The notes below the pieces were generated by a model that was not told where the DNA came from, ran no database searches, and was given only the letters and a program-made list of their open reading frames with translations. DNA of 64,000 bases from Ectopseudomonas composti (GTDB lineage: Bacteria; Pseudomonadota; Gammaproteobacteria; Pseudomonadales; Pseudomonadaceae), in contig NZ_LSSW01000013.1 in the NCBI RefSeq assembly GCF_001567565.1, positions 62,001 to 126,000 of the forward strand, given 5' to 3'. Position numbers and translations under genes: made by a program. Positions 26,569 through 34,857 of the stretch are shown here, in pieces (the stretch's first letter is position 1; each line of letters opens with the position of its first letter).

Positions 26569-27135
26569 TCAGGATTTGCCGATGCTTACGGCTCGCCTGT
26601 TCAAGCGCTGCGGCTGGTTGCCCAGCAGCCAAGGCTCCAGCAGGCGCGTGGATAGCGGGATGAACAGATAGGTCATCAGTGGCGTCAGGGCCAGCGTCGA
26701 CAACAGTACGCGGGTCACCAGTGACAAGTCGGCGAGCCAAGGGCCCAGCAGCAGGTTGAACGCCAGTGATACCGGAAAGAACGCCAGCCAGATCGCCACG
26801 CTCTGCTTCCAGCGCGGCGCTTGGCGGTGGGCGCTGCCGAACCAGGCGTCGAGGCCGACTGCGCGCTTTTCCTGCGGTTGCGCAAAAAGCCCTGCACCAC
26901 GCTGCAGCCAGGCCTGGCGTGAGGCGGAATGCTCCCAGGAGGCCATGGTCTGTTCGTCACTGAAACGGAAAACGATCTGGAATTCGTCGTCACCGGCTGG
27001 TGGTGCCAGTACGCCGGAGCCGAGATAGCCCGGGAAGTCGGTGGCCAGGTGTTCGCCTTCACGCAGCCAGGCGATGAAGTCGTGATAACGGCCATTGGCG
27101 ACGCGGCGCGCCACCATCAGGGTTACAGGGGACAT
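26569..27135 (-). CDS. Membrane protein with N-terminal antibiotic-biosynthesis-monooxygenase (ABM) domain
   Basis: A 188-residue protein. Residues 1-95 form an ABM dimeric alpha-beta barrel (VTLMVARRVANGRYHDFIAWL, then FQIVFRFSDEQTMASWEHSA). Residues about 115-165 contain two hydrophobic helices (SVAIWLAFFPVSLAFNLLLG and LLSTLALTPLMTYLFIPL). This fusion is common in Pseudomonas and of unknown function. It diverges from the LitR-type regulator gene and may belong to the same light regulon. Confidence 0.82.
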   Translation of the reverse strand: MSPVTLMVARRVANGRYHDFIAWLREGEHLATDFPGYLGSGVLAPPAGDDEFQIVFRFSDEQTMASWEHSASRQAWLQRGAGLFAQPQEKRAVGLDAWFGSAHRQAPRWKQSVAIWLAFFPVSLAFNLLLGPWLADLSLVTRVLLSTLALTPLMTYLFIPLSTRLLEPWLLGNQPQRLNRRAVSIGKS

Positions 27136-27463
27136 TGTGTATCTCCTCGGGTGTTGCCGTCAGCCGGGGTATGGCGTTGGGCGTGGTCGAACACGGGGTG
27201 CTGTGCTCGACGAACAATGCAGCAAGGATTATTCCCGTTTTGCGGAAATTAGCCAGCGCCAGCTGATGGTGGGCGTTGGGGCGGGCAGGTGTCGTTTCTT
27301 CGGCAATGCGCCGCACTGTCAGGGTGCGGTAATTGCGCCAGATGAGGGCGCAGGCGGCAGAACAGTCGATAGCCCCACTCCTAGCCGCTTACGCGCACAG
27401 AGCGAGCAGTCGCCGCAGAAACAAAGGCTCGATGACCAAGCCGGGTTGTGCATGGAGCTATCT
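27136..27463. other. Divergent spacer between the ABM gene and the MerR regulator
   Basis: About 330 bp with no gene I can support. It must contain the ABM gene promoter. Confidence 0.45.
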
Positions 27464-27487
27464 TGTATAATTCTTGCACAATGTGAG
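27464..27487 (+). promoter_or_regulatory. Promoter of the LitR-type regulator with a weak PplR-like box
   Basis: TATAAT at 27466-27471 is a perfect sigma70 -10. It overlaps TGTATA-N12-TGTGAG (8 of 12 matches to the PplR-type box), consistent with autoregulation. No good -35 is visible at 16-18 bp spacing. Confidence 0.4.
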
Positions 27488-27527
27488 CCCGGCCAAGCTG
27501 GGTTACAATTCCCGAACATTCGTTGCC

Positions 27528-28496
27528 ATGATGCCCGAAGCCATGCCCGAACTCGCCTCCGTCACATCGCTTACGTCCAGCGCGTTGAAGCAGGAAGAGC
27601 TGTTCCCCATCCGTGAGGTGTCCCGTCTTACCGGCGTCAACCCGGTCACCTTGCGTGCCTGGGAGCGGCGTTATGGCCTGATTCAACCGACACGGACCGA
27701 CAGCGGCCATCGCCTCTATTCGCAAGCCGATATCGATGCAGTACGCAGCATCCTCGCCTGGATCGAGCGCGGCGTCGCGGTCAGCAAGGTCGGCTCGATC
27801 CTGGCCAAGAGTGCCGGCAGTCGCAGCACCGCTGCGCCCGCCTACAACGAAGTCAGCGGTGACGACTGGAGTCAGTGGCAGGAGCAGCTGCGCAGTGCGC
27901 TGCAGAACTTCGACGAGCCTCGCCTGGAACGCCTCTACGGGCAGATTTTTTCCTGCTATCCGCTGCCGGTGGTGTTTCAGGACATCTTCATGCCGGTCTG
28001 GCAGGAGCTGTTGCTGCGTCAGGACGAAGTGGGCCAACGCGGCGAGTGGCTGATGCTCGACGGCTTCCTGCGTGGGCGCTGCCTGCAGCGCCTGCAACTG
28101 GGGCGTGATGATTCGCGCGAGCGTATTCTGCTGGTGGCTTTACCCAGTCACTGCCGGGAGCTGGAGCTGCTGGTTGCCGCGTTGTTGCTGGGCAATCAGG
28201 ACATCGAAGTGACGGTGATGGGCCCCGGAGTACCCTTGACCGACCTGGCGCTGGTCTGCGAACGCATGCAGCCGCAGGCGCTGGTGGTCTTCAGCAATCA
28301 GCCGCCAGGCGAGGAATTTCCGCGGCAGCTGGCACGTCTGGCGCTGGGGCTGCAATGCCCGGTGTTGCTGGCCGGTGACAGTGCCGATCTGGCGGAGGAA
28401 AGTCTGGCCGGCTCGGCCATTGCCTGTCTGGGTAATGAAGGGCGTCTGATGCAGCGTCGTCTGCAGCAGTTTCTGGCCGGTCACCTCGACACCTGA
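27528..28496 (+). CDS. LitR/PplR-type MerR regulator with degenerate B12-binding domain
   Basis: About 322 residues. The MerR helix-turn-helix is IREVSRLTGVNPVTLRAWERRYGL, quoted here as IREVSRLTGVNP and VTLRAWERRYGL. A B12-binding-like cap and Rossmann domain follow. The cobalamin motif DxHxxG is replaced by PSHCRE, so only the His remains and adenosylcobalamin photosensing is probably lost. P. putida has LitR paralogs of this sort that act with a short LOV protein; a LOV gene lies 0.7 kb away here. The start is uncertain: ATG 27528, 27531 or 27543. The 27474 TTG would lie at the transcription start. Confidence 0.85.
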   Translation: MMPEAMPELASVTSLTSSALKQEELFPIREVSRLTGVNPVTLRAWERRYGLIQPTRTDSGHRLYSQADIDAVRSILAWIERGVAVSKVGSILAKSAGSRSTAAPAYNEVSGDDWSQWQEQLRSALQNFDEPRLERLYGQIFSCYPLPVVFQDIFMPVWQELLLRQDEVGQRGEWLMLDGFLRGRCLQRLQLGRDDSRERILLVALPSHCRELELLVAALLLGNQDIEVTVMGPGVPLTDLALVCERMQPQALVVFSNQPPGEEFPRQLARLALGLQCPVLLAGDSADLAEESLAGSAIACLGNEGRLMQRRLQQFLAGHLDT

Positions 28497-28505
28497 AGCG
28501 GCGCT

Positions 28506-29129
28506 TCAGCCAACCGCCGCCGTTTGCAGGTGCAGTTCACTGTGCTGCTCGAACAGGTACTGGCGCAGGGTCTGTTCATCTTCAGCATGCAGCGTCTGCA
28601 GGGTGTAGGCGTAGTGCGTCTGGCCGACGCGCCTGACCAGCTGGGCGCGCAGTTGTACGCGCTGCCCCTGCGGTAGAAGCAGCTGCAGCAATTGATCCTT
28701 GGCCGGCGTGCCGCTCTTGCTGTACTTCACCCGCATCCCGTTGTTCGACAACTCCAGCGCCTTGAGGCCGCTGGGGCGATCACTGCTGTCGAGCAGGGTC
28801 AGCGCCATGGGCAGCACGAGGCGCCAGGGGCGTTCGCTCACACCTTGTTCGAAGATCAAGGGTGCGCCCAGCTCCAGACGCGACTGGCTGTGCCCATCCT
28901 GAATCAGGTGCAGGGGAAAACTCAGGTGCTGCTGGTCGGTGTGGGTGTCCAGGCTCAACTGTTCTTCGCCGCCGAGGCGGGCCAGAAGCTCATTGAGTTG
29001 TTCGCCCAGCGTCAACTGCGGCGCAACATTGGTGCGTCGCTTTTGCGCAGGTTTGGAGACGATCTTCTGGATGAAATCCAGTTCGTCCTGAGTCAGCAGC
29101 GGGTCGCTTTGCATGGGATGAGACTGCAT
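28506..29129 (-). CDS. PilZ-like domain protein
   Basis: A 207-residue soluble protein. The C-terminal part has LKALELSNNGMRVKYSKSG, resembling the (D/N)xSxxGxxx block of PilZ c-di-GMP receptors, followed by a barrel-like tail. The upstream RxxxR that normally holds c-di-GMP is not evident, so binding is uncertain. The N-terminal region (LTQDELDFIQKIV, then RRTNVAPQLTLGEQ) is of unknown fold. Start at 29129 or 29114. It lies between the MerR and LOV genes, 50 bp after LOV on the same strand, and may be co-transcribed with it. Confidence 0.7.
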   Translation of the reverse strand: MQSHPMQSDPLLTQDELDFIQKIVSKPAQKRRTNVAPQLTLGEQLNELLARLGGEEQLSLDTHTDQQHLSFPLHLIQDGHSQSRLELGAPLIFEQGVSERPWRLVLPMALTLLDSSDRPSGLKALELSNNGMRVKYSKSGTPAKDQLLQLLLPQGQRVQLRAQLVRRVGQTHYAYTLQTLHAEDEQTLRQYLFEQHSELHLQTAAVG

Positions 29130-29179
29130 GTGAACAAACTCATCTGACTGCGCTGCCGGAGGATAGTTTTGGCCGTTCG

Positions 29180-29626
29180 TCAGCTTCTCAGCCGCGTCAG
29201 TTCGGCCTTGAGCTCGGCCACTTCCGCTTCCAGTTCGCGTACGCGCTGTTTGGCTTCGACCTGCTCGGTGACGTCTTTCTGGATGCCGATGTAGTAGGTC
29301 AGCTGATCGCTCTCGTTGAGCACGGGCGTGATCGACAGCTCGTTCCAGAAGGCGCTGCCATCCTGGCGGTAGTTGCGAATGATCTGACGGCACGGCTTGC
29401 CGGCCTTGACCGCTTCGCGAATGGCCTGCAGGCCGAGCTGGGCGCGGTCGCTGCCCTGCAGGAAGCGGCAGTCCTGATAGAGGATGTCATCGCAGGTATA
29501 GCCGGTCAGGCGTTCGAATGCCGCGTTGGCGTAGATCAGGATATTGTCTTCGCCCTCCTGCTCGGCCACCACGATGCCATCGTTGGAGGCGTCGACTACC
29601 AGTTGCAGCAGTTTGGCATTGATCAT
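29180..29626 (-). CDS. Short LOV blue-light photoreceptor
   Basis: A 148-residue protein that is essentially one LOV domain with flanking helices. The photoactive Cys is C53 in YQDCRFLQG (canonical GxNCRFLQ). NYRQDGSAFWNELSITPV and YYIGIQKDVTEQ are the usual FMN-binding strands, and a C-terminal J-alpha coiled coil (about 118-148) provides dimerisation. It matches the P. putida short LOV type (SB1/SB2) in layout and length. With no output domain it must act through a partner; the LitR-type regulator nearby is the obvious one. Confidence 0.93.
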   Translation of the reverse strand: MINAKLLQLVVDASNDGIVVAEQEGEDNILIYANAAFERLTGYTCDDILYQDCRFLQGSDRAQLGLQAIREAVKAGKPCRQIIRNYRQDGSAFWNELSITPVLNESDQLTYYIGIQKDVTEQVEAKQRVRELEAEVAELKAELTRLRS

Positions 29627-29728
29627 GGGTCCGGTTCCGCGATGGAGGTGCGTTGCATTCTAAAACATCGGGTCGGGCTGTCCACTTGCGGCATAATGCG
29701 CGGCGTTTTTCCTGTTTCTGGAGTTGTC

Positions 29729-30178
29729 ATGAAAGTCGCCATTCTCTCGGGCTCGGTCTACGGCACGGCCGAGGAAGTCGCTCGTCATGCCGAGCGCCTG
29801 CTCAAGGCCGCCGGGCTGGATGCCTGGTACAAGTCGAACATGAGCCTCGAGGAGCTGCTGGCCTTTGCGCCGGATGCGTTCCTCACCGTGACGTCCACCA
29901 CCGGCATGGGCGAACTGCCGGACAACCTGCTGCCGCTGTACTGCGAAATTCGCGACCGCCTGCCGGCCTGGAGCGGCAAGCCGGCTGCAGTACTGGCGCT
30001 GGGCGACTCCAGCTATGACACCTTCTGCGGCGGCGGCGAGCTGATACGTGAGCTGTATGCCGAGCTGGGCCTGCGCGAGGTGGCGCAGATGCTGCGTCTG
30101 GACTCCAGCGAGACGGTGACCCCGGAAGCCGATGCCGAACCCTGGCTGCACGACCTCGCTGCCGCGCTGAAGGCTTGA
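29729..30178 (+). CDS. Flavodoxin
   Basis: A 149-residue single-domain flavodoxin. The FMN phosphate loop SGSVYGTAEEVA is at residues 6-17, TSTTGMGELPDN near 58-69, and LGDSSYDTFCGGG near 92-104. It carries electrons for unidentified reductases or oxygenases. It diverges from the LOV gene across a 100-bp spacer, which might also be light-responsive, though no PplR-type box was seen there. Confidence 0.9.
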   Translation: MKVAILSGSVYGTAEEVARHAERLLKAAGLDAWYKSNMSLEELLAFAPDAFLTVTSTTGMGELPDNLLPLYCEIRDRLPAWSGKPAAVLALGDSSYDTFCGGGELIRELYAELGLREVAQMLRLDSSETVTPEADAEPWLHDLAAALKA

Positions 30179-30386
30179 CGCGCAGCCTCGCGACACCTCG
30201 GGCTGGTCGCTTGCCCGAGGTTGGCTACTGCCGATAAAGACGGCGAATACCTGCCTATCGCCCCGCGGCGCATCGGCGCCGTGACTCGTAAAGCCATCAA
30301 CATGGCTGCCAGGGCAACTATCGCCGGCGACGCGCCTGGCTAGACTGCGGACACCACCGATCAACAAGAATATCGAGGTGACCGCC

Positions 30387-31163
30387 GTGAATGCTCCGCT
30401 GAAGCTCCCTGCCGTGAAGAATCAGGTGTCCGAGGTCGAATGGCGCGCGCGCGTCGACCTCGCCGCCTGCTACCGGCTTATCGCCCTCTATGGCTGGGAC
30501 GACCTGATCTTCACGCATATCTCCGCCAAGGTGCCGGGCACCGAGGACTTTCTCATCAACCCCTACGGGCTGATGTTCCACGAAATCACCGCGTCGAGCC
30601 TGGTCAAGGTCGACCTGGCGGGCAACAAGCTGATGGACAGCCCGTTCGACATCAATCCGGCCGGTTACACCATCCACAGTGCCGTGCACGAGGTGCGCGA
30701 GGACGTCGGGTGCGTGCTGCACATCCATACGCCAGCCGGCATCGCCGTGTCGGCGCAGCAGCAGGGCTTGCTGCCGTTGTCGCAGCAATCGCTGTTCGTT
30801 CTCTCCAGCCTGGCTTACCACGGCTATGAAGGGGTGGCGCTGCATCATGACGAGAAGGCGCGGCTGCAGGCGGACCTGGGCGACAAGAACTTCATGATCC
30901 TGCCCAACCACGGACTGCTGACCGCGTTCGGCAGCATTGCCGATGCCTTCCTCGGCATGTTCATCCTGCAGCGTGCCTGCGAGATCCAGGTCATGGCGCA
31001 AAGCGGCGGTGCCGCGCTGATCCACATTCCGCAGCAGATTCTCGACGGTGCGCGGGCGATGGTCGCGGGTGTGATGAAGACGTCACAGGGCATGGGCGGA
31101 GCGCTGCCGTGGCCGGCACTGTTGCGCAAGCTGGACCAGCAGATGCCGGGTTATGACCAGTGA
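30387..31163 (+). CDS. Class II aldolase/adducin family protein
   Basis: A 258-residue protein. The metal-binding HIHTPAG and LPNHGLL blocks and the ITASSLVKVDLAG region are typical. Members are zinc-dependent aldolases or decarboxylase-like enzymes; the substrate is unknown. The GTG at 30387 has GAGG at good spacing. An upstream GTG at 30378 is also possible. Its stop overlaps the GTG start of the alpha/beta hydrolase. Confidence 0.85.
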   Translation: MNAPLKLPAVKNQVSEVEWRARVDLAACYRLIALYGWDDLIFTHISAKVPGTEDFLINPYGLMFHEITASSLVKVDLAGNKLMDSPFDINPAGYTIHSAVHEVREDVGCVLHIHTPAGIAVSAQQQGLLPLSQQSLFVLSSLAYHGYEGVALHHDEKARLQADLGDKNFMILPNHGLLTAFGSIADAFLGMFILQRACEIQVMAQSGGAALIHIPQQILDGARAMVAGVMKTSQGMGGALPWPALLRKLDQQMPGYDQ

Positions 31164-32053
31164 CGGGCTTGCCAGGGATCGAGCTGGATGACTGGAGGGC
31201 AAGGGCGCTGACGCTGGATTTCGCCGGTCGACAGATTCGCTACTGGCTGGGCGGTGAGGCCGACGCCGAGCCGCTGCTGCTGATTCACGGTTTTCCCACC
31301 GCCAGTTGGGACTGGCACCGCCTGTGGGCGCCGCTGGCCGAGCGCTACCGGCTGATTGCCTGCGACATGCTCGGCTTCGGTTATTCGGCCAAGCCGCGCG
31401 GGCATGCCTACAGCCTGCTGGAGCAGGCCGATCTGCAGCAGGCGTTGCTGGCCCATGTCGGCGAGCAACGCCCGCTGCACGTGCTGGCCCACGATTATGG
31501 CGACAGCGTCGCTCAGGAGCTGATCGCGCGGCATCAGCAGGGGCGGCTGCAGCTGGCGAGCTGCGTGTTCCTCAATGGCGGCCTGTTCCCCGAGACGCAT
31601 CATCCGGTGCGGGTGCAAAAGCTGTTGCTCGGGCCACTGGGGCCGCTGATCGGACGCCTGTTTTCGCGGCGCAAGCTGGCGCAGAGTTTTGCCCGCATCT
31701 TCGGCCCGCACACCCAGGCCAGTGACGCCGAGCTGGATGCCCTGTGGCAACTGGTGGCTTACAACGATGGCCCGGCGGTGATGCATCGCCTGATTCGCTA
31801 CATGCCCGAGCGGCGTCAGCAGCGCCAGCGCTGGGTCTCGGCGATGCAGGCCACGACGCTGCCGATGCGGGTGATCGATGGTGCCTTCGATCCGATCTCC
31901 GGCGCGCACATGGTGGCGCGTTACCGTGAGCTGATCAGCGGCGCCGACACGGTGCTGCTCGACGGTATCGGCCACTATCCACAGCTGGAGGCGCCAGCCG
32001 CCGTGCTCGATCATTACCTGCAGTTTCGCGATGCGAGGAGCGCGCATGCGTAG
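31160..32053 (+). CDS. Alpha/beta hydrolase with Asp nucleophile (epoxide hydrolase / dehalogenase type)
   Basis: A 297-residue enzyme. The oxyanion region is HGFPTASWDWH. The nucleophile elbow reads LAHDYGDSVAQ, putting an Asp (D112) where esterases have Ser, as in epoxide hydrolases and haloalkane dehalogenases. DGAFDPIS and GIGHYPQLEAP supply the acid and His. GTG start in the stop of the aldolase gene (GTGA) and 8-bp overlap with the next gene, so the three are one operon. Substrate unknown. Confidence 0.88.
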   Translation: MTGLPGIELDDWRARALTLDFAGRQIRYWLGGEADAEPLLLIHGFPTASWDWHRLWAPLAERYRLIACDMLGFGYSAKPRGHAYSLLEQADLQQALLAHVGEQRPLHVLAHDYGDSVAQELIARHQQGRLQLASCVFLNGGLFPETHHPVRVQKLLLGPLGPLIGRLFSRRKLAQSFARIFGPHTQASDAELDALWQLVAYNDGPAVMHRLIRYMPERRQQRQRWVSAMQATTLPMRVIDGAFDPISGAHMVARYRELISGADTVLLDGIGHYPQLEAPAAVLDHYLQFRDARSAHA

Positions 32054-32576
32054 ACGTACCCTGCTCAAAGGCGCTGCACTTGGCGGCGTCGCCGCACTCG
32101 GTGTCGGCTACTGGGCCTTGCCAGGGGGGCCGCGACCGGCAGACGTCAGCCTGGAGGGCGCGCGCCAGGTCTTGGCGGACCTGCATGGCAAGACCTTGCG
32201 CAGCATTCGTGGCTGGAGCCCGAGCGAGGTGTTCAATCACTGCGCGCAGAGCATCGACTACTGCATCGACGGTTACCCCGAGCTGAAGCCGGCCTGGTTT
32301 CGCCACAGCCTGGGCCCTGCGGCGTTCGCCGTATTCAGTGCGCGCGGGGCGATGCGTCATCCGCTGGATGAAGCGATCCCCGGCGCCGCTGCTCTGAGTG
32401 AGCCGGCCAGTCAGGCGCAGGCGTTGCAGCGCTTGCAGGTGGCGTTCGCACGTTTCGCCGCTCACGAGGGCGAGCTACAGCCGCACTTCGCCTACGGTGC
32501 GCTCGATCATGCCGAATACGCCGAGGCGCACGTGCTGCACCTGTACAACCACCTGAGCCTGATCCGCATGGTCTGA
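32046..32576 (+). CDS. DUF1569 family protein with Tat-like signal
   Basis: A 176-residue protein. MRRRTLLKGAALGGVAALGV is a twin-arginine-like export signal. The mature part matches DUF1569, a DinB-like helical fold, with GWSPSEVFNHCAQSIDY and ALDHAEYAEAHVLHLYNHL containing the His residues that could bind a metal. The start at 32046 follows GAGGAG and overlaps the hydrolase stop. Confidence 0.8.
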   Translation: MRRRTLLKGAALGGVAALGVGYWALPGGPRPADVSLEGARQVLADLHGKTLRSIRGWSPSEVFNHCAQSIDYCIDGYPELKPAWFRHSLGPAAFAVFSARGAMRHPLDEAIPGAAALSEPASQAQALQRLQVAFARFAAHEGELQPHFAYGALDHAEYAEAHVLHLYNHLSLIRMV

Positions 32577-32668
32577 GCAGGGGCGGGCGCTCGAATAATT
32601 TTTGTCGAACCTCGGTCTTCGTGAGCGACTCAGTAACTGTGTCACTCACAGGAAAGTCGAGGTTAGCG

Positions 32669-32974
32669 ATGAACAAGACGTTATCTGCACTGCTGCTGAG
32701 CGGGATTCTGGGCGCGATGGCGCTGCCGGCTCTTGCCGATACCGAGTCCAGTGGCGGCACCTCTACGGGCACTACCATGCCGACGACGCCGGACGACACC
32801 AAGCCGATGCCTCCGGCCGACGACGAGGATGGCATCCCGCCGGTTCAAGGGCCGAACACCGAGGGCAACCCGGGCGGTCAGGGTGCTGGGTCGGGCGATG
32901 GTACTGGCGGCAACGGTTCGGGCTCAGGCTCCTCGGGTTCCGGTTCCGGTTCCGGTTCCGGCACTGGTAACTGA
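32669..32974 (+). CDS. Exported Gly/Ser-rich low-complexity protein
   Basis: A 101-residue protein with a signal peptide (MNKTLSALLLSGILGAMALP, cleavage near ALA-DT). The mature part is Pro/Thr/Asp-rich and then becomes a Gly/Ser repeat with (GS)n runs to the C-terminus. It is acidic and has no Cys. Preceded by GAGG and followed by a strong hairpin. I know no function; a disordered periplasmic or surface protein is likely. Confidence 0.7.
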   Translation: MNKTLSALLLSGILGAMALPALADTESSGGTSTGTTMPTTPDDTKPMPPADDEDGIPPVQGPNTEGNPGGQGAGSGDGTGGNGSGSGSSGSGSGSGSGTGN

Positions 32975-33007
32975 GCCGCATAAGGTCGCATTATCGGCCG
33001 TCATTCA

Positions 33008-33043
33008 GCAGCCCCGCGCGCCTTGTGAAGCACGCGGGGCTGC
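33008..33043 (+). terminator. Terminator-like hairpin
   Basis: GCAGCCCCGCG (33008-33018) pairs with CGCGGGGCTGC (33033-33043), an 11-bp stem. No T tract follows. Confidence 0.5.
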
Positions 33044-33085
33044 CTGACACTCGGCGCATTCACAACCTGCCCGAGGAAGCTGCCG

Positions 33086-33997
33086 ATGAGCGATGCCATC
33101 CGTTTCGAAGATCAAGTAGTCATAGTCACCGGCGCCGGCGGTGGCCTGGGTCGTGCCCATGCGCTGCTGTTCGCCCGGCACGGCGCCAAGGTGGTGGTCA
33201 ACGATCTCGGCGGCAGCACCCACGGTGAAGGGGCCAACGCCTCGGCTGCCGACAAGGTGGTCGAAGAGATTCGCGCCTTCGGCGGGAGCGCGGTGGCCAA
33301 CCATGACTCGGTGACCGATGGCGACAAGATCGTGCAGACCGCGCTGGATCATTTCGGCCGCATCGACGTGCTGGTCAATAACGCCGGCATCCTGCGCGAC
33401 AAGAGTTTCCCCAAGATGGAGGACGTCGACTGGGATCTGGTCTACAAGGTCCACGTCGAAGGCGCCTACAAGACCACCCACGCGGCCTGGCCACATTTGC
33501 GCGAGCAGAACTTCGGCCGGGTAATTTTCACCTCGTCCACCTCCGGTATCTACGGCAACTTCGGCCAGAGCAACTACGGCATGGCCAAGCTCGGCCTATA
33601 CGGCCTGACGCGTACCCTGGCCATCGAAGGCCGCAAGAACAACATCCTGGTCAACGCCATCGCCCCCACCGGTGCCACGCGCATGACCGAAGGTCTGATC
33701 CCGCCGCAGGTGTTCGAGCAACTGGGGCCCGAGCTGGTCAGCCCGCTGGTGGTGTACCTGGGCAGTGCGGCCTGTCAGGACAGCGGCGGTCTGTTCGAGG
33801 TCGGCGGCGGCTGGATCGGCAAGGTGCGCTGGGAGCGCAGCCTGGGCGCCGGTTTCGATCCCAAGGCGGGCTTCAGCCCGGAGGACGTGGCGGCGCAGTG
33901 GCAACGCATCTGCGATTTCGAGGGCGCTGCGCACCCGGCGGACAACGTCGAGGCGCTCAAGGAGATGATGGCGAACCTGCAGAAGTACGCACTCTGA
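33086..33997 (+). CDS. SDR oxidoreductase of the multifunctional-enzyme 2 (3-hydroxyacyl-CoA dehydrogenase) type
   Basis: A 303-residue short-chain dehydrogenase. TGAGGGLGRAHALLFARHGA and VVVNDLGGSTHGEG mark the branch related to the dehydrogenase part of peroxisomal MFE-2. LVNNAGILRDKSF, SGIYGNFGQSNYGMAKLGL (Tyr and Lys of the active site) and ILVNAIAPTGATRM follow. Likely acts on (R)-3-hydroxyacyl-CoA. Monocistronic with a good terminator. Confidence 0.88.
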   Translation: MSDAIRFEDQVVIVTGAGGGLGRAHALLFARHGAKVVVNDLGGSTHGEGANASAADKVVEEIRAFGGSAVANHDSVTDGDKIVQTALDHFGRIDVLVNNAGILRDKSFPKMEDVDWDLVYKVHVEGAYKTTHAAWPHLREQNFGRVIFTSSTSGIYGNFGQSNYGMAKLGLYGLTRTLAIEGRKNNILVNAIAPTGATRMTEGLIPPQVFEQLGPELVSPLVVYLGSAACQDSGGLFEVGGGWIGKVRWERSLGAGFDPKAGFSPEDVAAQWQRICDFEGAAHPADNVEALKEMMANLQKYAL

Positions 33998-34016
33998 GTC
34001 GCATGGAAACACCATC

Positions 34017-34042
34017 AGGCCGGCCGCGATGCCGGCCTTTTT
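34017..34042 (+). terminator. Intrinsic terminator of the SDR gene
   Basis: AGGCCGGC-CGCGAT-GCCGGCCT followed by a run of T residues (34038-34042). A textbook rho-independent terminator. Confidence 0.85.
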
Positions 34043-34152
34043 CGTTCGCCTGATCGACTCTCGGGCGGGTAGCGCTGGGCCGCACTTTCGTCGGGTGCCG
34101 CCGCTGCACAGCGCGGCTAAGCTCGCTGCATCATCATCAGAAGGAATGACCG

Positions 34153-34761
34153 ATGCGCCGTCTGCTGTGGTTGCTGCCCATCGTCCTGCTGGCCGCCTGT
34201 TCCACCCCGGGTGCTTTCTTCGGTGCCACGCAAGGTGAAGCCTTCGCGCCTCACAGGCTCAGTGACGAGAACCATGCGCTGGTCTATCTCTATCGCCCGC
34301 GCAACGACTGGGCCGACCAGGAGCTGGAGGCGCCGGGGCTGTTTCTCGACAACCGCTTGATCGGCAGCCTGCCCAGCAACGGCTACCTGGTGCTGGAGTT
34401 CGATGCCGCCAACTACAAGCTGGAGATGCGCCGGCCGCTGGCAGGCAGCTTCTGGACGCTGCTGGCCGACGGGCCGTTCGACTTCACCCTGATCGCCAGC
34501 TTCACCCTCGACGCTGCAGTCGGCGCCACCTACTACCTGCGTTACGACGAGGACGGCCCGCCCCCGAGCGGCGTTGTGCCCGGCGGCGCTGGCGAAGGCC
34601 CGCTGCAGCTGGTGTCAGCCGAGTTGGCGCAGACCGAGTTGAGGGCCACCCGCCAGGTTCAGCCGCTGGCGCGTATCGAGGCCAGCGATCAGGAACCGGA
34701 GCGGCCGCAGCGTGGTTTCTGGCGCTCGATCGGTGAGTCGCTGGACAAGGTCGGTATCTGA
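34153..34761 (+). CDS. DUF2846-type lipoprotein
   Basis: A 202-residue lipoprotein. The signal MRRLLWLLPIVLLAAC ends in a lipobox with Cys16. ALVYLYRPRN, the FLDNRLIGSLPSNGYLVLEF segment and GATYYLRYDED match DUF2846. The C-terminal tail is Gln/Arg-rich. Probably anchored in the envelope; function unknown. Confidence 0.85.
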   Translation: MRRLLWLLPIVLLAACSTPGAFFGATQGEAFAPHRLSDENHALVYLYRPRNDWADQELEAPGLFLDNRLIGSLPSNGYLVLEFDAANYKLEMRRPLAGSFWTLLADGPFDFTLIASFTLDAAVGATYYLRYDEDGPPPSGVVPGGAGEGPLQLVSAELAQTELRATRQVQPLARIEASDQEPERPQRGFWRSIGESLDKVGI

Positions 34762-34857
34762 TCTCCGGCAAGGCGGGGAGTAGTACCCGGCTGTTACCTG
34801 TCGGAAGTAACAGGGGCGAATAATGGCGTTCGTTCCACCTACCTTCAGGAGACGATC

